64,000 nt of DNA from Deltaproteobacteria bacterium (lineage in GTDB: Bacteria; Myxococcota_A; UBA9160; UBA4427): contig JAJDAN010000031.1 in the NCBI GenBank assembly GCA_029261855.1, forward strand, positions 1 through 64,000, written 5' to 3'. The notes under the pieces are model-generated. The model saw only the letters and a program-made list of their open reading frames with translations. It searched no databases and had not been told where the DNA came from. Positions within the stretch are counted from its first letter, which is position 1. Each line of letters opens with the position of its first letter. Shown piece by piece: positions 56,220 through 64,000 of this stretch. A program made the translations under genes and the position numbers.

Positions 56220-56967
56220 CTCGCGCAGCCACGGGATCGAGTGGGGAGGCGCCCTGCTGCTGGCGGCCCTGCTGCATGCCGCGGTCGTCGGCGGCTACGC
56301 GGCAGGCTGCGACCCGAGCCTCGGCACGGCGTCCCCGGGCGGGAGCGCACGGCCCGAGCCGGGCACGCGGATCCGACTCGCGCTGGGCCGGGCGGGCATT
56401 CCGGTTCCGGCATCTGTTCCCGCGTCTGTCGCCGCGCCTGTTCTCGCCCCTGTTCCCGCCAAGAGGCCGGCGCCGGCGCCGCAGCCCGCGGCCGAAACGC
56501 CTGCCCGAACACGCGGGTCTATCGCGCCACCCGTCGCGAGCCAGACCTCGAACGAACCCCAGTCAGCGGTCACCACTGCTGCGGGCTCCATCGCCAGCCC
56601 ACTCGTTCCGACGACGACCGCCGGAGCCGACGCCGGGGCATCTGCGCAGGCGGGTGACTCCGGCGGCGACGGACGCGCGCGCGACGCCTACTTCGACGCC
56701 GTCTTCGTCCAGCTGCAGGAAAACCTCGACTACCCGCGCCGGGCGCGACTCGAAGAAATCGAGGGCAGCGTGGTCCTCCAGCTGCGCATCGACCGCAACG
56801 GCAGACTCGAGGAATGCGCCGTGTCCGAGAGCTCCGGATCGTCCCTGCTCGACCGCCACGCAGTGCGCATCGCAAGGCGCGCGGCGCCTTTCGGCCCCGT
56901 GCCGGCCGGCTTCGAGCAAGCCGACCTCGTCTTCGAGCTGCCGCTGGACTTCCGCCTTCGGGACTGA
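56209..56967 (+). CDS. TonB family protein
   Basis: A 252-residue TonB: short cytosolic start, one membrane helix (GGALLLAALLHAAVVGGYAAG), a long Pro/Ala-rich periplasmic spacer (about 60-160) and the C-terminal domain YPRRARLEEIEGSVVLQLRI with RNGRLEECAVSESSGSSLLD. It couples ExbBD energy to an outer-membrane receptor. The GTG start overlaps the second exbD by 11 bases. Two cysteines (near 36 and 205) are unusual but not diagnostic. Confidence 0.9.
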   Translation: MDTDSRSHGIEWGGALLLAALLHAAVVGGYAAGCDPSLGTASPGGSARPEPGTRIRLALGRAGIPVPASVPASVAAPVLAPVPAKRPAPAPQPAAETPARTRGSIAPPVASQTSNEPQSAVTTAAGSIASPLVPTTTAGADAGASAQAGDSGGDGRARDAYFDAVFVQLQENLDYPRRARLEEIEGSVVLQLRIDRNGRLEECAVSESSGSSLLDRHAVRIARRAAPFGPVPAGFEQADLVFELPLDFRLRD

Positions 56968-57076
56968 ACCGCGGCGGCGTAGCCCGTCGCACCCGGATTC
57001 CAGGCACTTTTGTCCGGAACCCGCCCTGCCGATACGGACACTTTCCAGAGCCGGAACCAGGCCGGAGGTGCACCTC

Positions 57077-58150
57077 GTGAACAAGATGAAGCTCGAGCCC
57101 GGGGTCGTCACCGGAGCCGCCCTCGAAGCACTCTTCACGTACTGCCACGAAGCCGCTTGCGCGCTACCCGCCGTGAATGTCGTCGGGTCGCACAGCGTCA
57201 ACGCCGTGCTCGCCGCGGCGCGCGAAGCCAGCGCGCCGGCGATCATCCAGCTGTCGAACGGCGGCGCACACTTCTTCGGCGGCAAGTTCCTCGCCAACGA
57301 CGAGCACCAGGCCGAGATCGCGGGAGGCATTGCGGGCGCGCACTACGTGCACGCCATCGCGAAGTCCTACGGCGTACCGGTGGTCCTCCACACGGACCAT
57401 GCCGCGCGCAAGCTCCTGCCCTGGGTGGAAGGTCTGCTCGACGAGAGCGAGCGCCATCACGAACGAACCGGCAAGCCCCTCTACAGCTCGCACATGCTCG
57501 ACCTCTCCGAGGAGACCCTCGAAGAGAACGTCGAGATCTCGAAGAAGATCCTCGGTCGCATGTGCGCGGTGGACATGACCCTCGAGATCGAGCTCGGCGT
57601 CACCGGCGGCGAAGAGGACGGCGTCGACAACAGCGCCATCGACAACGCCCTGCTCTACACCCAGCCCCAAGACGTCCTCTACGCGTACGACCAGCTCTCA
57701 CCGGTGGGCTCGTTCACCGTGGCCGCCGCCTTCGGCAACACCCACGGCGTCTACAAGCCCGGCAACGTCGTACTGACACCCGCCATCCTGAAAAATTCCC
57801 AGGACGCGATCGCCGCGAAGCACGGCACGGGCGAGAAGCCCGTCCGCTTCGTGTTCCACGGCGGCTCCGGGTCCTCCACCGACGAGATTCGCGAGGCGGT
57901 CTCCTACGGGGTCGTCAAGATGAACGTCGACACCGACACCCAGTGGGCCTTCACCCAGCCCATCAAGCAGTACATGGACGCGCAGGACCCCTACCTGCAC
58001 GCCCAGATCGGGAACCCCGAAGGCGACGACAACCCCAACAAGAAGCACATCGACCCGCGCAAGTGGCTGCACCTGGGCGAGCAGGGCATGGCCGCGCGCG
58101 TCGTCCAGGCCTTCCGCGATCTCGGCAGCTTCGGGAAATTCGCACTCTAG
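57077..58150 (+). CDS. fbaA: Class II fructose-1,6-bisphosphate aldolase
   Basis: A 357-residue zinc aldolase of the FbaA type (E. coli 359). Metal and substrate residues are visible: LHTDHAARK (Zn His), LEIELGVTGGEEDGVDN (Glu pair), FGNTHGVYKPG and FVFHGGSGSS (Zn His), and MNVDTDTQWAF. GTG 57077 follows GGAGGTG with 7 bases of spacing; ATG 57086 is an alternative. It cleaves or makes fructose bisphosphate in glycolysis and gluconeogenesis. Its promoter must lie in the 109 bases after tonB. Confidence 0.95.
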   Translation: MNKMKLEPGVVTGAALEALFTYCHEAACALPAVNVVGSHSVNAVLAAAREASAPAIIQLSNGGAHFFGGKFLANDEHQAEIAGGIAGAHYVHAIAKSYGVPVVLHTDHAARKLLPWVEGLLDESERHHERTGKPLYSSHMLDLSEETLEENVEISKKILGRMCAVDMTLEIELGVTGGEEDGVDNSAIDNALLYTQPQDVLYAYDQLSPVGSFTVAAAFGNTHGVYKPGNVVLTPAILKNSQDAIAAKHGTGEKPVRFVFHGGSGSSTDEIREAVSYGVVKMNVDTDTQWAFTQPIKQYMDAQDPYLHAQIGNPEGDDNPNKKHIDPRKWLHLGEQGMAARVVQAFRDLGSFGKFAL

Positions 58151-58174
58151 CCGGGGCCGAGATATACCCGGGCG

Positions 58175-58594
58175 ATGCCCGATATCCGCACCTTCCGCCC
58201 CGACGACGAACCGCAGGTCATCGCCCTGTGGACCGCCTGCGGTCTGGTGGTGCCGTGGAACGTCCCCAGCGACGACATCGCGAAGAAGCTGGCGTTCCAG
58301 CCGGGGCTCTTCTTCGTCGCGGAAGCCGCGGGTCGCATCCAGGGATCGGTCATGGCCGGCTACGACGGACACCGCGGTTGGATCAACTACCTGGCCGTGC
58401 TGCCCGATCTCCAGAAGGGCGGCCTCGGACGCGCACTGATGCAGCACGCAGAGGCGGCGCTCCGCGCGATTGGTTGCCCGAAGATCAACCTGCAGGTTCG
58501 CGGAGGCAATGCAGCGGTGCTCGCCTTCTACGAACGCCTCGGATTCAAGGTCGACGACACCGTCAGCCTCGGGAAGCGACTCGACGGGCGCTAG
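58175..58594 (+). CDS. GNAT acetyltransferase (YpeA-like)
   Basis: A 139-residue single-domain GNAT protein. It opens PDIRTFRPDDEPQVIALW, with acetyl-CoA loop LPDLQKGGLGRALMQHAE and the C-terminal INLQVRGGNAAVLAFYERLG, all typical of the YpeA group. The substrate is unknown, possibly an amino group of a small metabolite. It follows the aldolase gene by 24 bases and is convergent with the small lipoprotein gene. Confidence 0.88.
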   Translation: MPDIRTFRPDDEPQVIALWTACGLVVPWNVPSDDIAKKLAFQPGLFFVAEAAGRIQGSVMAGYDGHRGWINYLAVLPDLQKGGLGRALMQHAEAALRAIGCPKINLQVRGGNAAVLAFYERLGFKVDDTVSLGKRLDGR

Positions 58595-58604
58595 CGAAAG
58601 CGCA

Positions 58605-58881
58605 CTAGCGCTGCTGCGGCGTACGTTCTCGGGGGTCGCAGTCCGGATTGCTGGTTCCGCCGCAGCCCCAGGCGCGCGCGGCGTCGTCCCGGTATCGCTC
58701 CTGTCGCGTGATCGTCTCGGCCTCGAGCTCTGCACAGGTATCGCGATGGGTCGTGGGGTGGTCCCGGACGCACGCCTGGTAGGCGTCCCGCGATTCGACC
58801 ATTTCGCGCCGCTGCCGGGAGACGCAAGCCGAGAGAAGCAGCGCCAGCAGACAGACGACGGCGGCCACGCGACGCCGCCCG

Positions 58882-58895
<14 letters not shown>
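58605..58895 (-). CDS. Small Cys-rich lipoprotein
   Basis: A 96-residue lipoprotein with lipobox LLSAC near residue 24. Four later cysteines (in ACVRDH, DTCAEL, WGCGGT and DCDPRE) could form two disulfides. No domain recognised. Its start overlaps the end of asnS by 14 bases, so it is co-transcribed with it by position only. Confidence 0.6.
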
Positions 58896-60273
<1,378 letters not shown>

Positions 60274-60330
60274 CCCCTGGCGCGCAGAGTATCAAGCACG
60301 GGGTCACCGGGCTATCCTGCGGCCCTTCCG

Positions 60331-61218
60331 ATGACGATCAACTGGTTTCCCGGACACATGAACAAGGCGCGGCGGGAGATCACCGCCGCGATGCGCCAGA
60401 CCGATGTCGTCATCGAGGTGCTGGACGCGCGGCTGCCCGAGGCCAGCGCCAACCCGATGCTGGCGGAGCTGCGAGAGGATCGACCCTGCCTGCGGGTCCT
60501 CGCCAAGGCCGACCTGGCCGACCCGGCGGTCACCGAGCGTTGGCTCGCGCACATGAACGCGCGGCCGGGTGTTCGCGCGGTCGCGATCCGCGCCACCGAG
60601 AAGCGCGACGTGCAGCGCATCCCGGGCCTGTGTCGCGATCTCGTACCCGGCCGCCGGGGAGCCGGCAAGCCGGTGCGCGCGCTCGTCGTGGGCATCCCGA
60701 ACGTGGGCAAGTCGACGCTCATCAACACGCTGAAGGGAAGGAAGGTCGCCGAGGTCGCGGACCGGCCCGCCGTCACGCGCCGTCGCCAGCGCGTGGACCT
60801 CGACCTCAGCTTCAGCCTGTCGGACACACCCGGTGTCCTGTGGCCCAAGCTGGAAGATCAGACCGCCGCCCACTGTCTTGCCGCGAGCGGCGGCGTCGGC
60901 GCGGCCGCCTTCGACGCCTTCGACGTCGCGTACTTCGCCCTCGAGTTCCTGCGCGAGCGCTACCCCGAGATCCTGACGAGCCGATACAAGCTCGACGCGC
61001 TCGACGGCGAGCCCCACCAGCTGCTCGAGGGCATCGCCAGGGCACGCGGCCTGATGCAGCGCGGCGGCCGACTCGATCTCGACCGCGCCGCCGATCTCTT
61101 CCTGCGCGAGCTACGCGGGGGCAAGCTGGGGAAGATCAGCTTCGAGCGGCCCGAAGACGCTTCGCCCGACGCCGACCCCGCCGCCGGCGCCGGCGCCGGC
61201 GCCCCCACGGCAGACTAG
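60331..61218 (+). CDS. rbgA: Ribosome biogenesis GTPase YlqF/RbgA
   Basis: A 295-residue circularly permuted GTPase for large-subunit assembly. It starts [15 protein letters not shown], has the G4 motif LAKADL before G1 ([12 protein letters not shown]) as expected of the permuted order, G3 DTPG, and [13 protein letters not shown] as switch. ATG 60331 is obvious. The C-terminal end has an Ala/Gly-rich tail ([11 protein letters not shown]). It is convergent with the small membrane-protein gene at 61225. Confidence 0.93.
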   Translation: MTINWFPGHMNKARREITAAMRQTDVVIEVLDARLPEASANPMLAELREDRPCLRVLAKADLADPAVTERWLAHMNARPGVRAVAIRATEKRDVQRIPGLCRDLVPGRRGAGKPVRALVVGIPNVGKSTLINTLKGRKVAEVADRPAVTRRRQRVDLDLSFSLSDTPGVLWPKLEDQTAAHCLAASGGVGAAAFDAFDVAYFALEFLRERYPEILTSRYKLDALDGEPHQLLEGIARARGLMQRGGRLDLDRAADLFLRELRGGKLGKISFERPEDASPDADPAAGAGAGAPTAD

Positions 61219-61224
61219 AAGGGC

Positions 61225-61650
61225 TCACGGAGAGCGCTCGTAGACGAACTGGTCGCGGCGCGAGGTCATTCGCGCGCTCTCGCGGTCGAGCCGCATCCGC
61301 TGCACGGCGACCACCACCCACTCGAGATCCCGCCGCGCTTCGAGCAGCGCGGCGCCGAGGGCATCCGGCGACCGCAACGCGCCGAGTGCGTGGCGCTCGA
61401 CCCGGAAGCGTGCGAGCTGGCGTCTCAACGTCGGCGGCAGGGTCTGCTCGTCGATGGGCGCGAGCCCCTCGGCGTTCTCCCCCGCGGCGCGTTCGAACAG
61501 CACGACCTGCACCGGCGGCGTCGGGGTCGTGTACATCGCGAAGCCGGCGAGCTTCCAGGGATTCACGTCGTAGACGGCGACGAGGCCCCGGTGCGCCAGA
61601 GGCCAGAGGGCGACGAAGGCCAACACCGCGACGGCGACTACTCGCTTCAC
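61225..61650 (-). CDS. Small membrane-anchored protein coupled to the HTTM gene
   Basis: A 141-residue protein with one N-terminal hydrophobic segment (VVAVAVLAFVALWPLAH) and a soluble C-terminal part rich in Arg and Glu (LARFRVERHALGALR). The GTG start overlaps the stop of the HTTM gene as GTGA. Family unknown; pairing with the membrane protein suggests a joint role. Confidence 0.6.
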   Translation of the reverse strand: MKRVVAVAVLAFVALWPLAHRGLVAVYDVNPWKLAGFAMYTTPTPPVQVVLFERAAGENAEGLAPIDEQTLPPTLRRQLARFRVERHALGALRSPDALGAALLEARRDLEWVVVAVQRMRLDRESARMTSRRDQFVYERSP

Positions 61651-62579
61651 AGCCAACCCGCCTGCAGCCAGTCGCCGCCCGGAAGCCAACCGAACACCGC
61701 AGCGAGCGAATACAGATAGATCGCGACGACGAAGGGAAGTACCCGGCGATTGCCGTCGGTCGTGAACAGGAGCAGCAGATTCACGAACAGCAAGGCGAAG
61801 CCCAGCTCGCGGGCGCCCAGCTGGATGACCAGCACCAGCAACATCGCGCAGGCCGCCGCCAGCAGCCGGGTTCGCCGCACGACGAGGAGGACCGCGAGGG
61901 CCATCTCGGAAATCCAGACGAAGTTGGACATCAGCAGCAGCGGCAGCGAATCGACCCGGTACGGCCCCGCACCCGTTCGCAGTGCGTCGTAGCCCTGGAG
62001 CCGCGCGACCTCGCCCGCGGGCAGCAGCAGACCGAACAGGTCCGCGAAGCGGCCGCCCTGTCCGACCATGAAGGCCAGGAAGTCGCCCTGGAAGTAGTGG
62101 CCGTACAGCAGCTTCGAGAGCCCCGTGTGGAAGAGGACGATCACCGTGAGCCAGCGCAGGGAGGACAACACGAGCGTCTCGTCCCGGCGCGAGCGTTTCC
62201 CCACGAGACACAGGAGCGCCACCGCCAACAGCTCGAGCACGAAGTGGTTGTCGGTGACGGGATACGTGGCGAGCGCCTGCCAGACCAGCGCGGGCAACGC
62301 GACCCGGGGCGCCAGCAGCTCGCTGCGGTGCCAGAACGCCAGCACCCCTGAAAGCGCGACGACCCCGGCCGCGACGAGGTTCGCGCCACCCTCGATGCCG
62401 AAGCTGCCGGGAGCCGAGCCGAACCAAAGCCACAAGACGCTCCGCACGCTGGCGTGGATCAGGACGAAGCGGCGGAATGCACGCAGCTGCGACCGACGAC
62501 GGACCCCATCGGCGCCCTCCGCCAGGACGGCCAGCCCCTGGTCGATCCACACGGAGATCTTCTGGCCGGGTGAGATCAT
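61647..62579 (-). CDS. HTTM-domain (vitamin-K carboxylase-like) membrane protein
   Basis: A 310-residue polytopic membrane protein, about eight hydrophobic segments. It shows WLTVIVLFHTGLSKLLYGHY and GDFLAFMVGQGGRFADLFG, the HTTM (horizontally transferred transmembrane) pattern shared with vitamin-K-dependent gamma-carboxylase. It lacks the large lumenal enzyme domain of the eukaryotic enzyme. ATG 62579 is used; the ribosome site is weak. Second in a leftward group after rsgA with an 82-base gap. Function unproven. Confidence 0.72.
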   Translation of the reverse strand: MISPGQKISVWIDQGLAVLAEGADGVRRRSQLRAFRRFVLIHASVRSVLWLWFGSAPGSFGIEGGANLVAAGVVALSGVLAFWHRSELLAPRVALPALVWQALATYPVTDNHFVLELLAVALLCLVGKRSRRDETLVLSSLRWLTVIVLFHTGLSKLLYGHYFQGDFLAFMVGQGGRFADLFGLLLPAGEVARLQGYDALRTGAGPYRVDSLPLLLMSNFVWISEMALAVLLVVRRTRLLAAACAMLLVLVIQLGARELGFALLFVNLLLLFTTDGNRRVLPFVVAIYLYSLAAVFGWLPGGDWLQAGWL

Positions 62580-62661
62580 CTGGCCGAGAAGAGTACCCGG
62601 CCCACCAGACCGGGCGACGCCGCAAAGGCCGACAGACGGCCAGGAACGTGCGGGCCGGCCG

Positions 62662-63591
62662 CTAGCGCGACCGGCCCCCCGTGCGCTCCGTTTCCTGGAT
62701 CCGCTCGAGGTCGACCAGCAGGTCGAGGTAGGCGGCGTGGCGCGCCTCATCGATGCGGCCGGCCGCCAGCGCCGCCGTCACCGCGCAGTCGGGCTCGTCC
62801 CGGTGCAGACAGTTGCGGAAGCGGCACCCCTGCTCGAGCGCGGCTTCGAAGCCCGCGAAGAAGCGCGCCAGGTCTTCCGGGGACAGATCCACGGGCACGA
62901 AGTTGCGGAAGCCCGGGGTATCGATCAGCTCGCCACCTCCCGGTAATGCATGCAGGGTGGAGCGCGTGGTGACGTGGCGGCCGAGACGCGTGAAGCGATT
63001 GATGTCGCCCGTCTCGAGCGCGAGCCCGGGAACCAGGGCGTTCAGCAGCGAGCTCTTGCCCACGCCCGAAGTCCCGATGAACGCGCCGCGTCTTGCGACC
63101 AGATGTGCGCGGATCGCGTCCAGCCCGTCGCTGGCGCCGTCTGCGACGTCGGACAAGGCGCTCACGCCGAACACCGGGATGCCCGCGGCGGTCAGGGCGC
63201 GGTCGGCCGCGAGGGCATCGAACAGCTCGCGGGAAGCGGCGAGGTCGCACTTGTTGACCACCACGAACGGCGAAAGCCCCCCGGCACGCGCCGCGACGAT
63301 TGCGCGGTCCAGGTAGCCGCGCGGTGTGGGGGGGCGACTCGCAACGGTGATCCCCAGTACCTCGAGGTTCGCCGCGATGGCGCGCACGCGACCCCGGGCG
63401 TCGCGACGTGCGAGCACCGTGTCCCGTGGACCGGGCTCGGCGCCCTTGTCCGTCAGCCGCACGCGGTCACCGACGACGACGGGCGTGTCGCGCTGGACGC
63501 GAATCCGCGTCCGCTCGCCGCCTGGCAGCTCGACCTCGACGTCGAGCCCGAAGTGTCCCACCACGATTCCGTCGTGTGCGTTCTCGGTCAT
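62662..63591 (-). CDS. rsgA: Small ribosomal subunit biogenesis GTPase RsgA
   Basis: A 309-residue permuted GTPase maturing the 30S subunit. N-terminal OB-fold (GIVVGHFGLDVEVEL), G4 NKCDL, G1 GTSGVGKSSLLN, G3 DTPGF, and a C-terminal zinc site with Cys, Cys, His, Cys in CRFRNCLHRDEPDC. ATG 63591 overlaps the recD stop as ATGA, so translation is coupled. Length fits the family. Confidence 0.95.
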   Translation of the reverse strand: MTENAHDGIVVGHFGLDVEVELPGGERTRIRVQRDTPVVVGDRVRLTDKGAEPGPRDTVLARRDARGRVRAIAANLEVLGITVASRPPTPRGYLDRAIVAARAGGLSPFVVVNKCDLAASRELFDALAADRALTAAGIPVFGVSALSDVADGASDGLDAIRAHLVARRGAFIGTSGVGKSSLLNALVPGLALETGDINRFTRLGRHVTTRSTLHALPGGGELIDTPGFRNFVPVDLSPEDLARFFAGFEAALEQGCRFRNCLHRDEPDCAVTAALAAGRIDEARHAAYLDLLVDLERIQETERTGGRSR

Positions 63592-64000
63592 TCCAGCGAG
63601 ACACTGCCCGAGTCTCCGGCCCCGGGCCACAAGGCGTCGCGCAGACCCGACGCCCGGGAGACCCGGCGACCGATGGCCGCTTCGAGCACGTCCCGGCTGG
63701 CGTGGACCACCACCCGGGATCGCGCCCGGGTGACCGCGGTGTAGATGAGCTCGCGGGTGAGTAGCGGCAGGGGCTCGTCGGGCAGGACCAGCACCACCGC
63801 GTCGAACTCCGACCCCTGACTCTTGTGGACGGTCATCGCGAAGACCGGCTCGTACGGGGGGAGCCGCGACAGCCCGAAGCTGCGCGGCTCGTCTCCGGCG
63901 GCGAACCACGCGCGCACGCCGAGACCGGGGTCTTCCACGAGCAGGCCAACGTCTCCGTTGAAGAGCCCGAGATGCGGCGCGTTCCGCGTCACGAGGATCG
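63588..64000 (-). CDS. recD: RecD-like helicase C-terminal part (runs off the right edge)
   Basis: Only the final 137 codons are in view. They match the C-terminal RecD/UvrD-type domain: LGLFNGDVGLLVEDPGLGV, a MTVHKSQGSEFDAVVLVLPD motif and a terminal ELIYTAVTRARSRVVVHAS. This is the second RecA-like domain of the RecBCD alpha subunit or a RecD2-type helicase. The rest lies beyond 64000. No start is visible. Confidence 0.8.
   Translation of the reverse strand, partial: ILVTRNAPHLGLFNGDVGLLVEDPGLGVRAWFAAGDEPRSFGLSRLPPYEPVFAMTVHKSQGSEFDAVVLVLPDEPLPLLTRELIYTAVTRARSRVVVHASRDVLEAAIGRRVSRASGLRDALWPGAGDSGSVSLE

Overview
The window is GC-rich (roughly two thirds G+C) and densely coded on both strands. 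LpxD, TonB/ExbBD, an outer-membrane barrel and PEP-CTERM proteins point to a diderm (Gram-negative) bacterium. LL-diaminopimelate aminotransferase, an F420-type flavin oxidoreductase, a CaiB remnant, an NDP-forming acyl-CoA ligase, NIPSNAP and DUF1302 proteins are a mix familiar from uncultured deltaproteobacterial-grade lineages (Myxococcota/Binatota-like). That placement is inference. Starts are often GTG or TTG, and many neighbouring genes overlap by GTGA, ATGA or TTGA, so translational coupling is common.

Layout. 1-650: remnants of a CaiB-type CoA-transferase and an amidohydrolase. 0.65-9.2 kb: a very long DUF1302-type barrel protein, an acyl-CoA ligase and a sodium:amino-acid symporter. 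9.3-12.9 kb: an operon for a pentaheme membrane cytochrome, a monoheme periplasmic protein and a PQQ dehydrogenase with its own cytochrome domain, together a plausible periplasmic oxidation chain. 13-18.3 kb: F420-type oxidoreductase, dapL, an exported FkbM-like protein and a soluble PAS-PAS hybrid histidine kinase.

18.3-24.5 kb is the most unusual part: an island of four exported proteins (three with PEP-CTERM tails) built from two shared modules, a repeat of about 55-60 residues centred on DxDAxHVL and a WLDLT domain. One protein of about 1074 residues joins both modules to a calcineurin-like phosphoesterase and a thrombospondin type-3 calcium repeat. The island has a near-consensus sigma-54 promoter, palindromes, and an attC-like inverted repeat. 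No exosortase is visible.

24.6-33.6 kb: ettA, a beta-hydroxyacid dehydrogenase, the giant helicase gene lhr, a histidine phosphatase and a BtuF-like protein. 33.8-39.8 kb: a DsbA-like protein facing a tight leftward operon (aldo/keto reductase, HExxH protease, barrel protein, CusF-SCO1 copper lipoprotein, lpxD). 40-45 kb: GMC oxidoreductase with a membrane partner, enoyl-CoA hydratase, phosphodiesterase and acyl-CoA carboxyltransferase. 45-50 kb: a rhomboid protein and a PHP-type lipoprotein, followed by a block of hairpins. 50-53.6 kb: a LysR-type regulator divergent from a PEP-mutase-like/NIPSNAP pair, and an Eis-like acetyltransferase. 53.7-57 kb: glycosyltransferase plus ExbB-ExbD-ExbD-TonB. 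57-64 kb: fructose-bisphosphate aldolase, GNAT, asnS, rbgA and a leftward recD-rsgA-HTTM operon that runs off the right edge.
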